From contig NZ_JADQDK010000001.1 of NCBI RefSeq assembly GCF_019263705.2, forward strand, positions 620,001-684,000: a stretch of DNA of 64,000 nucleotides, in the 5' to 3' direction. Within the stretch, counting starts at the first letter, position 1; the number at the start of each line of letters is the position of its first letter. The position numbers and the translations under genes are program-made. Shown piece by piece: positions 41,425-49,974 of this stretch. A model generated the notes under the pieces. That model did not search any database. It was not told the DNA's origin and worked only from the letters and a program-made list of their open reading frames with translations. The stretch comes from Pseudonocardia abyssalis (GTDB lineage: Bacteria; Actinomycetota; Actinomycetes; Mycobacteriales; Pseudonocardiaceae).

Positions 41425-42402
41425 CTACACCTCCCGGTGCGGGGGCGGGGGCGGGCGTTCGGCCCCTTCGGGCTCCAGCCACCACGGCGGCATGGTCGGG
41501 CCGCCGCCGTACTGCCGGTCCAGGGCGCGGTCGGTGCGCCGGGCGTCGCGCTCGTCGGAGCGGTACCACTGCACCACGAACGCACTGATCAATGCCGCCG
41601 CGGCCACGTCACCGAACCCCCACAGCACCCCGCCGCCGACCTCCTGGTCGTCGATCAGGGACGGGCCCCAGGTCCGCGCCACCTCGAGGTAGTAGCCCTC
41701 AGCCAGCACCTCGTTCATCAGCATGATCGGGATGCCGAGCAGGATGTGCATCGGGGCTAACGCCAGCACCAGCATGAACTTGAAGAAGAACGGCGGCCGG
41801 TGCGGCACCGGGTCGACGCCCAGCAGCGCCCAGTAGAACAGGAACCCGACGAGCACGAAGTGCACGTGCGAGAAGTCGTGTAGCCACACGTTGCGCAGCG
41901 ACGCCTCGTAAAGAGGGGTGTAGTAGAAGGCGAACTGGGTGATCGCGAACAGGGCGAACGCGACGCCGGGCCGCCCGATGAAGCGGACGGGTCCGCTGTG
42001 CACCACGGCCAGCACGACGCGGCGCCATTCGAGGGGGAACGTGCGCATCGCCAGCGTGATCGGGGCGCCCATCGCCAGACCCACCGGCGCGATCATCTGC
42101 AGCAGCATGTGCTGGATGGCCGGGACGACGAACAGGGTCCGGTCGTAGACGCCCAGCGCCGACGAGGTGGCGACGAACACCAGCACGAGCCCGAAGAACC
42201 AGTACGCGGTCCGCGAGGGGGGCCAGGCGTCGCCGCGGCGACGCAGTATCCGCACACCCCACAGGTAGAGCCCGGCCGCGACCAGCACCGGGATCACCAT
42301 CACGGGATCGAACGTCCAGGCGGTCAGCATCCGGCTGACGGTGAGCGGCGGCTGGTCCGCATCCGGCATCCAGGCCAGCACCGTGATCGGCGGGGGCAGC
42401 AT
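41425..42402 (-). CDS. CtaG-family cytochrome c oxidase assembly protein
   Basis: The 325-residue protein has seven helices with VVPAIQHMLLQMIAPVGLAM, FSHVHFVLVGFLFYWALLG and LVLALAPMHILLGIPIML, the His/Met pattern of the caa3-type CtaG family. ATG 42402 shares one base with the copA stop (TGATG). It likely delivers Cu(I) to an oxidase or exports it in step with CopA. It converges with the CopD-CtaG fusion, with no gap between the two stops. Confidence 0.87.
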   Translation of the reverse strand: MLPPPITVLAWMPDADQPPLTVSRMLTAWTFDPVMVIPVLVAAGLYLWGVRILRRRGDAWPPSRTAYWFFGLVLVFVATSSALGVYDRTLFVVPAIQHMLLQMIAPVGLAMGAPITLAMRTFPLEWRRVVLAVVHSGPVRFIGRPGVAFALFAITQFAFYYTPLYEASLRNVWLHDFSHVHFVLVGFLFYWALLGVDPVPHRPPFFFKFMLVLALAPMHILLGIPIMLMNEVLAEGYYLEVARTWGPSLIDDQEVGGGVLWGFGDVAAAALISAFVVQWYRSDERDARRTDRALDRQYGGGPTMPPWWLEPEGAERPPPPPHREV

Positions 42403-44660
42403 CAACGATCCTCGAGGTCGGGGGAGAACCGGCGCAGGCGCAGGCTGTTGGACACCACGAACAGCGACGACACTGCCATCGCGGCGCCGGCCACGAGCGG
42501 GTTGAGCAGGCCCAGCGCGGCCAGCGGGATCGCCGCCACGTTGTAGCCGAACGCCCAGAACAGGTTGCCGCGGATGGTGCGCAGCGTGGCCCGGGACAAG
42601 CGGATCGCGTCGGGCACCACCCGTAGGTCGTCGCGCACCAGGATGAGGTCGGCCGCGTCGATCGCGACGTCGGTGCCGGCGCCGACGGCCATGCCCAGGT
42701 CGGCGACGGCGAGCGCGGCCGCGTCGTTGACCCCGTCCCCGACGACCGCCACGCAGGCACCGCCCGCCTGCAGCCGCCGGACCTGCTCGGCCTTGTCGGC
42801 GGGCAGCACCTCGGCGACGACCGAACCCACGCCTATCTCGCGGCCCACGGCCGTCGCCGTCGCGGTGTTGTCGCCGGTCAGCAGCACAGTCGCCAGGCCG
42901 AGGCGGTGCAACTGCCCGACGGCCGCACGCGCGGAGGGCTTCACGAGATCGGCCAGGCCCAGCAGGCCGACCACCACGTCGTCGACGGCGACCACGACGG
43001 TGGTCCGGCCCCGCCCCTCCCACTCGCCGCGCAGCGCGTCGAGCCGCGCGGGCACCGCGATACCCAGGTCCGTGAACAGCCGAGCCCGCCCGGCCCGCAC
43101 CCGGTGGCCGTCCACCACGCCCGCGGCACCGAACCCCGGCTCACTGGTGAACCCGGTCGAGCGGGGCAGCGAGCCGAGGTCGGCCAGCGCCGCCGCCACG
43201 ATCGCTGCGGCCACCGGGTGCTCCGAGTCCTGCTCCAGCGACCCGGCCGCCCGCAGTACCTCGTCACGGGTGAAGCCGTCGGCGCAGGTCAGCTCGGCCA
43301 GCGACATCCGTCCGCTGGTCACCGTGCCGGTCTTGTCGAGTACGACGGTGTCGATCGAGCGGGTGGCCTCCAGCGCCTGGTAACCCTTGACGAAGATGCC
43401 CAGCCGGGCCCCGCGACCCGACGCCACCATCAGCGCGGTCGGGGTGGCCAGGCCGAGCGCGCACGGGCAGGCGATCACCAGCACGGCGAGCGCGGCGGCG
43501 AACGCGCGCTCGACCGAGCCGTCGAGCAGCGTCCATCCAGCGAAGGTCAGCATTGACAGCGCGACGACGGCCGGTACGAACCACCCGCAGATCCGGTCGG
43601 CGAGCCGCTGCACCGACGCCTCACCGGACTGCGCCTGCTCGACCAGCCGGATCATCGCCCCGAGCTGGGTGTCGCGGCCTACCCCGGTGGCCTCGACGAC
43701 GAGCGAGCCGTGTCGCACGGTCGTGCCGCCGACTACCGCGTCGGTCGGCCCCACATCGACCGGTACCGACTCACCGGTCATCGCGGCGGTGTCGAGGGCG
43801 GCCTGCCCGGACACCACCCGCCCGTCGGTGGCCACCGACGCGCCCGGCCGGACCAGGAACCGCTGCCCGACCCGCAGCTCGCCGATCGGCACCGGGCGCT
43901 GCGACCCGTCCGGTTCCACCAGGACGACGTCGGCGGCACGCAATGCAGCGAGCTCGCGCAGCGCGGTTCCGGCCGAGCGTTGGGCCTTGGCCTCGAAGTA
44001 GCGCCCGGCCAGCACGAACGTCACCAGACCGGCGGCGACCTCCAGGTATATCGCGTCCTCGCCGCGCAGCAGCAGGGCCAGCCCGGTGGCGTCCGACGGC
44101 GGTCCGGGCGGGCCGAACATCGCGTAGAGCGACCAGGCGGTCGCGGCCAGCACCCCGAGCGACACCAGGGTGTCCATCGTCGCGATGCCGTGCCGGGCGT
44201 TCGCCACCGCGGCCCGGTGGAACGGCCACGCCGCCCAGCCGATCACCGGCAGCGCGAGCGCGAGCAGCACCCACTGCCAGCCGGGGAAGCGCCAGTCCGG
44301 CAGCACGGTGAGGGTGATCGACAGGTCGGCGATCGGGACGAACAGCACCACCGAGACCAGCAGCCGTCGCCACAACATCCGGGCGCGGCCGGCGTCGTCG
44401 GAGTCGGGTTCACGAGAGCCGTCACGTGGGAGCAGCTCCGCCCCGAAGCCGCTGCGCACCACAGTCTCGACCAGCATCTCGTCGGCGACATCGGGATGCG
44501 TGGACACCGTGGCCCGCCCCGTGGCGTAGTTGACTCTGGCGGATACACCGGAGAGCCGGTTGAGCTTGCGCTCGACCCGGGAGGCGCAGGCCGCGCACGT
44601 CATCCCGGACACGGACAGCTCGACCAGGCGGTTCTGCTCGGTGGTCACCGGGGAGGTCAT
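42402..44660 (-). CDS. copA: copper-exporting P1B-1 ATPase (CopA/CtpA-like)
   Basis: The 752-residue protein has an HMA domain with GMTCAACASRVERKL near the N-terminus and eight helices. The Cu(I) site is CPC at residues 398-400 (VIACPCALGLATPTALM). The catalytic Asp is in DKTGTVTSG at about 442. Later motifs are SEHPVAAAIVAAAL, LLTGDNTAT and GDGVNDAAAL, and NxxxYN and MxxS-type residues are in the last helices. It exports Cu(I). ATG 44660 follows a weak site. The dyad TACA-N3-TGTA at 44726 lies 66 bases upstream and is the likely control site. Confidence 0.94.
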   Translation of the reverse strand: MTSPVTTEQNRLVELSVSGMTCAACASRVERKLNRLSGVSARVNYATGRATVSTHPDVADEMLVETVVRSGFGAELLPRDGSREPDSDDAGRARMLWRRLLVSVVLFVPIADLSITLTVLPDWRFPGWQWVLLALALPVIGWAAWPFHRAAVANARHGIATMDTLVSLGVLAATAWSLYAMFGPPGPPSDATGLALLLRGEDAIYLEVAAGLVTFVLAGRYFEAKAQRSAGTALRELAALRAADVVLVEPDGSQRPVPIGELRVGQRFLVRPGASVATDGRVVSGQAALDTAAMTGESVPVDVGPTDAVVGGTTVRHGSLVVEATGVGRDTQLGAMIRLVEQAQSGEASVQRLADRICGWFVPAVVALSMLTFAGWTLLDGSVERAFAAALAVLVIACPCALGLATPTALMVASGRGARLGIFVKGYQALEATRSIDTVVLDKTGTVTSGRMSLAELTCADGFTRDEVLRAAGSLEQDSEHPVAAAIVAAALADLGSLPRSTGFTSEPGFGAAGVVDGHRVRAGRARLFTDLGIAVPARLDALRGEWEGRGRTTVVVAVDDVVVGLLGLADLVKPSARAAVGQLHRLGLATVLLTGDNTATATAVGREIGVGSVVAEVLPADKAEQVRRLQAGGACVAVVGDGVNDAAALAVADLGMAVGAGTDVAIDAADLILVRDDLRVVPDAIRLSRATLRTIRGNLFWAFGYNVAAIPLAALGLLNPLVAGAAMAVSSLFVVSNSLRLRRFSPDLEDR

Positions 44661-44725
44661 CTCAGGCGTCGCCTTCCTCGAACGGCCGTCGGCCGGCCCG
44701 GTCGACTGTGCCACGCCAGCAGCAT

Positions 44726-44738
44726 CTACAAACTGTAG
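44726..44738. promoter_or_regulatory. candidate operator before copA, CTACA-N3-TGTAG
   Basis: The 13-base dyad ctacaaactgtag has the TACA/TGTA half sites typical of BlaI/CopY family operators. It is a tighter spacing than the CTAC-N8-GTAG copies elsewhere in the window, but shares the flanking AAG. It is the only such site before copA. Confidence 0.5.
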
Positions 44739-44803
44739 AAGTACCCGGGCGTGGGTCGCTCCAGGGCCCTCCTCTTCCAGCGGGCGCAGTGGCTCGTGGC
44801 GTG

Positions 44804-46081
44804 TCAGGCGGCGACCAGGAGCCCGGTCAGATACATGATCACCACGCCGGCGCCGAGTCCACCGAGAGTGGCCGGATCGAGCAGGCGTCCGCTGGTGCGG
44901 TCGCGCAGCCCGGGCACGATCTGGATGATCACCTGCACGATCGCCCCGACGCCGACGCCGAACAGCAGTGCCGAGAGGCCCGCGTTGTCCACCGAGGCGC
45001 CGATGACGGCGCCGAGGATGGCGGGCGCGCCGGCGATCAGGCCCAACCCGACCAGGGACCACAGCGACGGGCGGCGTGTCGTCAGCGGGGCGACGATGGC
45101 CAGGCCTTCGGTGGTGTTGTGCGCGGCGAAGCCGACGATCAGGGCGGCGCCCAGCGCGAGCTCGCCGACCGCGTACGCCGACCCGATCACGAGGCCCTCG
45201 CCGAGGTTGTGCAGGCCGATCCCGATGGCGATCATCACCGCCAGTCGCATCCCGGCCGAACCGGCGTCGCGCTCGTCGGGCCGGCGGCCCGCGAGCACCT
45301 TGTCGATGGTGGTCAGGGCGAGGAAGGCCAGCCCGGCACCGAGGAACACGAGGACCGGACCGCCGAACGCGCCACCGGACAGTGCGGCCAGCTCGAGACC
45401 CTCGAGCAGGGCGTCGAGGGCCAGATAGGCGAGCAGCCCGACGGTCAGTGCCAGCAGGACCCGGACCACGCGACCGCTGGTGCGGCGCAGGATAGGCAGC
45501 ACCAGCATGCCCAGCAGCACGGGCAGTACACCGACGTACGTGCCGACGAGGGCCATCAGGCCGAGGAACTCGAACCCGGGTTCCGGGGTGGCGACGGCGG
45601 CGTCGACGACGTGCTCGATCACGAGCCCGGTGGAGGTCAGCATGGATACGGTGTAGGGCTGCCCGTCCTGCCACGGGTAGTTCAGCACGAGGGTGTCGGC
45701 CGCCAGCCGGCCGATCGGTTCATCCGCGCCGGTGAAGTCCACGTAGGAGTCGTTGACGAAGACCTGCGCGACGGCGACGGGGTCCGGGCCGGTGTTGCGC
45801 AGCACCAGTTCGATCGAGCCCGGTGCGATGACCGTGCGCTCGACGGCCAGCTCCTCGACCGGGGGGCCCAACCGTTCGGGCAGGGTCTGCCCGCCGTAGG
45901 CGGCCAGACCGCCGAGGGCCGCGACCAGGACGGCGACCAAGCCGACGACCAGGACCCACAGCGGGACCCGCCCGGACCCGCCGGTGCGGGTCCCGGCCCT
46001 CGACTTCGGCCCCTCGGCGTCGACCCGGGCGTCCGGGTTCCTCGGGACCTCGGCGTCGCGGCTCTCCTCGGTGGTGCTCAT
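44804..46081 (-). CDS. ZIP-family metal transporter with N-terminal extracytoplasmic domain
   Basis: The 425-residue protein has an N-terminal helix (LWVLVVGLVAVLVAALGGLA), a beta-type extracytoplasmic domain of about 120 residues (VIAPGSIELVLRNTGPDPVA, VFVNDSYVDFTG), then a ZIP domain of about eight helices with GIGLHNLGEGLVIGSAYAVG and VGFAAHNTTEGLAI. Those two HNxxEG motifs form the metal site. ZIP proteins import Zn2+, Fe2+ or Mn2+. ATG 46081 overlaps the oxidase stop by 4 bases. The extra N-terminal domain is unusual and may capture metal outside the cell. Confidence 0.87.
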   Translation of the reverse strand: MSTTEESRDAEVPRNPDARVDAEGPKSRAGTRTGGSGRVPLWVLVVGLVAVLVAALGGLAAYGGQTLPERLGPPVEELAVERTVIAPGSIELVLRNTGPDPVAVAQVFVNDSYVDFTGADEPIGRLAADTLVLNYPWQDGQPYTVSMLTSTGLVIEHVVDAAVATPEPGFEFLGLMALVGTYVGVLPVLLGMLVLPILRRTSGRVVRVLLALTVGLLAYLALDALLEGLELAALSGGAFGGPVLVFLGAGLAFLALTTIDKVLAGRRPDERDAGSAGMRLAVMIAIGIGLHNLGEGLVIGSAYAVGELALGAALIVGFAAHNTTEGLAIVAPLTTRRPSLWSLVGLGLIAGAPAILGAVIGASVDNAGLSALLFGVGVGAIVQVIIQIVPGLRDRTSGRLLDPATLGGLGAGVVIMYLTGLLVAA

Positions 46082-47133
46082 GACTCGGCTCCGTCCACGA
46101 CGTCGAAGAAGCCCATCCAGCCGAGGTCGGCGAACTCGGACTTGTGGGCGTGGAACATGAACTTCCCCGGGTAGGGGAAGCGGATCTCGCAGATCCCGCG
46201 CTGGCCCTGGGCCTGGATGACGGTGTCGGTGAACTCGCTCGGTTCCAGGCGGGTGCCGGTGGGGTAGTAGTCGAAGAAGTTGCCGTGCAGGTGGAAGCTG
46301 TTGATCGGGTCGTACTCGAGGATGTTCACCAGGTAGATCCGGACCAGCTCGCCGCGGCGGACCTGGATCGGATCGTTCATGTAGACGAACGGGATGCCGT
46401 TGACGGCGTAGAGCTGATTGCCCTCGCCGTCGAATGTCGTGTTGTAGCCGTGCTGCACCATGATCATCTCGTCGGCGGGGGGGCGGCCGCCGGGTGGGTC
46501 GACGATGAACGTGCCGTACATGCCGCGGGCGATGTGCTCGGCCAGTGGCCCGACGTGGCAGTGGTAGAGGTGCAGTCCGAACGGCTCGGCGTCGAAGACG
46601 TAGGTGAACTCCTCGCCCGGGGAGATGATGCCGCGCCCGACCATCGGGACGCCGTCCATGTCGGCGGGGTGGATGCCGTGGAAGTGCATCGTGTGGGGGT
46701 GCTCGGAGTCGTTGACGAAGCGCACGCGCATCAGGTCGCCTGCAGTGGCGCGCAGGGTCGGCCCGGGGATGGAGCCGTTGAACGTCCACGCGGGGAACAC
46801 CACGCCCGGCGCGACCTCGATGTCGCGGTCCTCCGCGCGGATCGTCCAGTCGCGCACGGTGCGGCCGTTCTCGGTGGAGACGGTGCCGTAGTCGAACTCG
46901 CGCAGCAGGGTGCGGGGGTCGAAGCCGTTGGCCGCGTGGTCGACGCCGGCACCGCCGCGGAACGTCGCGCCGTTCGCGCCGCCCATCGCCGAGTGGCCAC
47001 CGCCGGACCCTGCTCCGGGGCCCGGGTCAGGCGGGCTGTGATGGTCCGGGGGATTGTCGGCGAATGCGCGGACGGGAAGTGCGGCGAGCGCGACCCCGCC
47101 TGCGCCGGCCAGGAATCGCCGTCGAGACGTCAT
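46078..47133 (-). CDS. two-domain multicopper oxidase, Tat-exported
   Basis: The 351-residue protein starts with a Tat signal (TSRRRFLAGAGG). Copper motifs are HTMHFHGIHPADMDG and LHLYHCHVGPLAEHIARGM in domain 1, and NSFHLHGNFFDYYPTG and FMFHAHKSEFADLGWMGFF in domain 2. Domain 1 has the type 1 Cys (HCH), domain 2 has Ala there (HAH), so the type 1 copper is only in domain 1, the arrangement called type C for two-domain oxidases. It probably oxidises Cu(I), Fe(II) or Mn(II) outside the cell. It overlaps the DtxR-type gene and the ZIP gene by 4 bases each. Confidence 0.9.
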   Translation of the reverse strand: MTSRRRFLAGAGGVALAALPVRAFADNPPDHHSPPDPGPGAGSGGGHSAMGGANGATFRGGAGVDHAANGFDPRTLLREFDYGTVSTENGRTVRDWTIRAEDRDIEVAPGVVFPAWTFNGSIPGPTLRATAGDLMRVRFVNDSEHPHTMHFHGIHPADMDGVPMVGRGIISPGEEFTYVFDAEPFGLHLYHCHVGPLAEHIARGMYGTFIVDPPGGRPPADEMIMVQHGYNTTFDGEGNQLYAVNGIPFVYMNDPIQVRRGELVRIYLVNILEYDPINSFHLHGNFFDYYPTGTRLEPSEFTDTVIQAQGQRGICEIRFPYPGKFMFHAHKSEFADLGWMGFFDVVDGAES

Positions 47134-47831
47134 GTGGTTCCTCCGAAGACGAGATCGGCCAGCTGGGAGCCCAGTGGGATGCGTTGCCCGTCGAGTAGGA
47201 CCCACAGAGGTCCTCCGAAAGGGGCCTGCTCCAGTACCTCGAGCGCGACACCCGGCCGGATGCCGAGGTCCCCCAGATGGCGCAGGGCGGTGCTGTCGCG
47301 GGCGGACACCCGGCTGACCACGACGTGCGACCCCGGGCGGGCCTGGCTCAGCGCGGGCGGTCTGCCATCGTCGTGGTGGCCGTGGCGCGATGGGATCGGA
47401 TCGCCGTGCGGGTCGTGCGTCGGGTGTCCGAGGAAGGCGTCGATGCGTTCGAGGAGCCGCTCGCTCACGGCGTGCTCCAGGATGTCGGCCTCCGCATGCA
47501 CGTCCTCCCACGGGACGCCGAGCACCCTGACGAGGAACTCCTCGACCAGGCGTTGACGGCGGACCACTGTCACCGCGTGCCGCCTCCCGTGGTCGGTCAG
47601 CTCGACCCGGTGGGCCGCGGGCCGCGCGACGAGATCATCGACGGCCAGCCGGTTGAGCATGGCCGACACCGTCGGCGGCGCTACGCCGAGCAGTTCGGCG
47701 AGGGAGCCGGTGGTCGCCGAACCCCGGCTGGTGGTGAGGTCGAAGACCGCCTTGAGGAAGTCCTCGACGGCCTCGGTGTGGGGTCGTGTACAGCACTGAT
47801 GACCCTGCTGACGTGCCGCGACAGCGCGCAT
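47130..47831 (-). CDS. DtxR-family metal-dependent repressor
   Basis: The 233-residue protein has the winged-helix DNA-binding domain (TTGSLAELLGVAPPTVSAMLNRL), a dimerisation and metal domain with HAEADILEHAVSERL (Glu/His ligands) and a His-rich linker (SRHGHHDDGR). A C-terminal FeoA/SH3-like domain follows (LRHLGDLGIRPGVALEVLE). It is first in an operon with the multicopper oxidase and ZIP transporter. Such regulators respond to Mn2+ or Fe2+. A candidate box, ttaggcatgtctca, lies 34 bases upstream at 47866-47879, suggesting autoregulation of the whole operon. Confidence 0.9.
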   Translation of the reverse strand: MRAVAARQQGHQCCTRPHTEAVEDFLKAVFDLTTSRGSATTGSLAELLGVAPPTVSAMLNRLAVDDLVARPAAHRVELTDHGRRHAVTVVRRQRLVEEFLVRVLGVPWEDVHAEADILEHAVSERLLERIDAFLGHPTHDPHGDPIPSRHGHHDDGRPPALSQARPGSHVVVSRVSARDSTALRHLGDLGIRPGVALEVLEQAPFGGPLWVLLDGQRIPLGSQLADLVFGGTT

Positions 47832-47865
47832 GAATCAGAAGCATAGACACTGCAACCATCAGTAG

Positions 47866-47879
47866 TTAGGCATGTCTCA
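47866..47879. promoter_or_regulatory. candidate DtxR/MntR-type box
   Basis: ttaggcatgtctca is a partial dyad (10 of 14 positions paired around AGGCATGTCT) resembling DtxR-family boxes (TTAGG with CATG centre). It is upstream of the DtxR-type gene, the probable owner. Confidence 0.4.
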
Positions 47880-47964
47880 TTATTGGACGAGCCTTATGAA
47901 GCAGGATGGACAAGGCGCGTCGCTGCCCGACGCGCTGGGGAGGGTCTCGCGTGTTGTGAGTCCG

Positions 47965-48130
47965 TCAGGTGGCCGGTGCGCAGCCGGCGTCGGGCAGGGG
48001 GGTGGTGCACGGGTCGTCGGTCAGCGTGTGCTCGCTGCGACCGTCCCGAACGAGCCCGCGGTCAGCAGCAGCACCAGCGGCCCGCGGATCCGCGACCACC
48101 GGGTGCTCTCCTCCGGCAGCCCGCTTACCG
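47965..48130 (-). pseudogene. DUF3105 relic with its core deleted
   Basis: The piece encodes STRWSRIRGPLVLLLTAGSF, the anchor of the copy at 233-865 (RWSRIGGPLVLLLAAASFG), joined in a nearby frame to the tail DDPCTTPLPDAGCAPAT, the end of the same protein. The whole middle domain is missing. It is a deletion remnant of a gene like 233-865. Confidence 0.7.
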
Positions 48131-48319
48131 TGCGAGCCGCAGGACGGGGGCACGGCCAGCGCGAGCAGCGCAAGGGCGAGCACCGGGAGGTCACCGAGGG
48201 TCCGGCTGGCACCTATGGGTGACGCAGCGTGCGCACCGGCGTGGCGGGGGAACGACGCCGGCCCGGTGGGGGAGAGTGCTGTCGGATCGGATCCACGGGA
48301 TCCCGGCGGTGGAGGTGCG

Positions 48320-49584
48320 GTGCGCTCGGTGTCGGTCGTGATCGTCGCAGTGCTCGCCGTGACGCTGGCCGTGGCGTCGCCGGCATCGGCGCAGCCGGCC
48401 CCGCCGCCCAACCCGTCCGACCAGGAGCTCGGCGAGAGCCGCGACGCCGTCGTGGCCCGAGCGGCCGAGCTGGGCCGACTCAGCGCGGCCGCCGCGGAGC
48501 TCGATGGGCAGGCGGCCGAGGTCCGGACGGCGCTGGCGGACCAGCGGGAGGCGGCGTTCCAGCGCTGCAGGAGCTCGGCGCCGCGCAGGAGGCGGCGGCC
48601 GAGGCCGCATCCCGCGTCCAGGCGGCCGGCGTCGAGTCCGCGGCGGCCCGGTCCGCCGTCGACGGGGCCCAGGAGCGGCTCGACGAGTTCGCCACCTCGA
48701 CCTATCAGCAGATCCTCGACCTGGGCCCACTCGGACTGCTCACCTCCGCATCCAGCCCGGAGGATCTGGTGACCAGGGCCGAGCTCACCGACCTGGTGGC
48801 GCAGGAGCAGCTCCGGGCGCTGGACTCCCTGCAGCGGGCCCGGATCGCGCGGGTGAACGCCGAGTCGACAGCGCGGGCCGCCGAGGAGGATGCCCAGGCG
48901 CGTCGCGAGGCCGCAGAGGTGGCCCGGACGGCGGCGGACGCGGCTGTGGCCTCCACCGCCGTCGCCGTCGCCGCGCAGGAGGCGCGGCTGCGCGAGCTCG
49001 ACGGGCAGCGCTCCGGCGTGGAGGCGGAGCTCGCCGCGGTTCGCGCGTCCGATGGCAGCCTGCGTGACCAGCGTGCGGCCTACGACGGCTACCAGCGCCG
49101 CGCGGCGGAGCAGGCCGAGGAGGAACGGCGCCGGGCTGCGCAGGCCGCCGCGGCCGACCCCCCGTCCCCGGCGGCCGGTCCGGCGGTGAGCGCGCTGGGC
49201 CCGCAGTACACCTGCCGGGCCAGCGTGCCGCGTTGGGGTCCGGTGAAGCCGTGGGTGTCCGAGGCCGGGCAGCTGCTGCGCTGCCGGTTCGGCATCGGCA
49301 GCGTCGGCGGGGTCGGTTCGCGGCCCAACGCCTCCGATCACCCGGCCGGGCTGGCGCTGGACCTGTTCGTCAACCGCGCCACCGGTGACGCGCTGGCCGA
49401 CTGCGCGCTGCGCTACCGGGGCCCGCTCGCCGTCAAGTACGTGATCTTCCGGCAGCGGATCAACAGCGGGTCGGGATGGCGCCAGATGGAGGACCGGGGG
49501 TCGCCGGTGGCCAACCACATGGAGCACGTGCACATCTCGTTCAACAGCAGCCCGGGTGGCTCGCTCGCCTCCGTCAGCTGCTGA
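48320..49584 (+). pseudogene. secreted coiled-coil protein with LAS-type domain, frameshifted
   Basis: The first frame from GTG 48320 gives a signal peptide (VVIVAVLAVTLAVASPASA) and the start of a coiled coil ending at about ALADQREAAF. At about 48560 the frame must shift to continue with QELGAAQEAAAEAASRVQ, a long Ala/Glu coiled coil and the C-terminal domain with ASDHPAGLALDLFVN and HMEHVHISF, as in the protein at 8673-9437. The remaining 1 kb is intact. If the shift is real, the protein cannot be exported. If it is a sequencing error, the gene is whole. Confidence 0.7.
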
Positions 49585-49813
49585 CGTACTGCGAACGGTG
49601 CACCCCGATCACGAGCAGCGGCCCGACGCGGTGAGCATTCCCATCGCGGTGAGCCCGAGTCGCCCGTTCCCGGCACGGCCCGAAACGCAAGCGCGCCGGC
49701 ACCATCGTTGCTGTGGTCACGGAGCTGAGGAGCTCCTTGAGCGAGCTCAACGACACCGGCAGCACCGGGGCACGTCCTACATCCAGCGCGCAGAAGGCCA
49801 CCAGCACTGTGTC

Positions 49814-49844
49814 GCGACCAGGCCGGCGACGCCGGCCTGGTCGC
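49814..49844. terminator. strong hairpin, likely bidirectional terminator
   Basis: GCGACCAGGCCGGC and its exact complement are separated by GAC: a perfect 14-base stem with a 3-base loop. It lies in a 390-base gap (49585-49974) that holds no recognisable gene, between the convergent secreted-protein and membrane-protein genes. No T-run follows, as is common in actinobacteria. Confidence 0.6.
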
Positions 49845-49974
49845 CCACCTGTGACGACGGTGTGATACAGCTGACGGCGCTACTTCGTTCAGTCTCCTCG
49901 GCGCGAGTCGTACGCCCATGCGGCGAGTTCGACGCGGTGACGGGCTCGGGGAGGATCGCGGCCGGTCCCGACGA

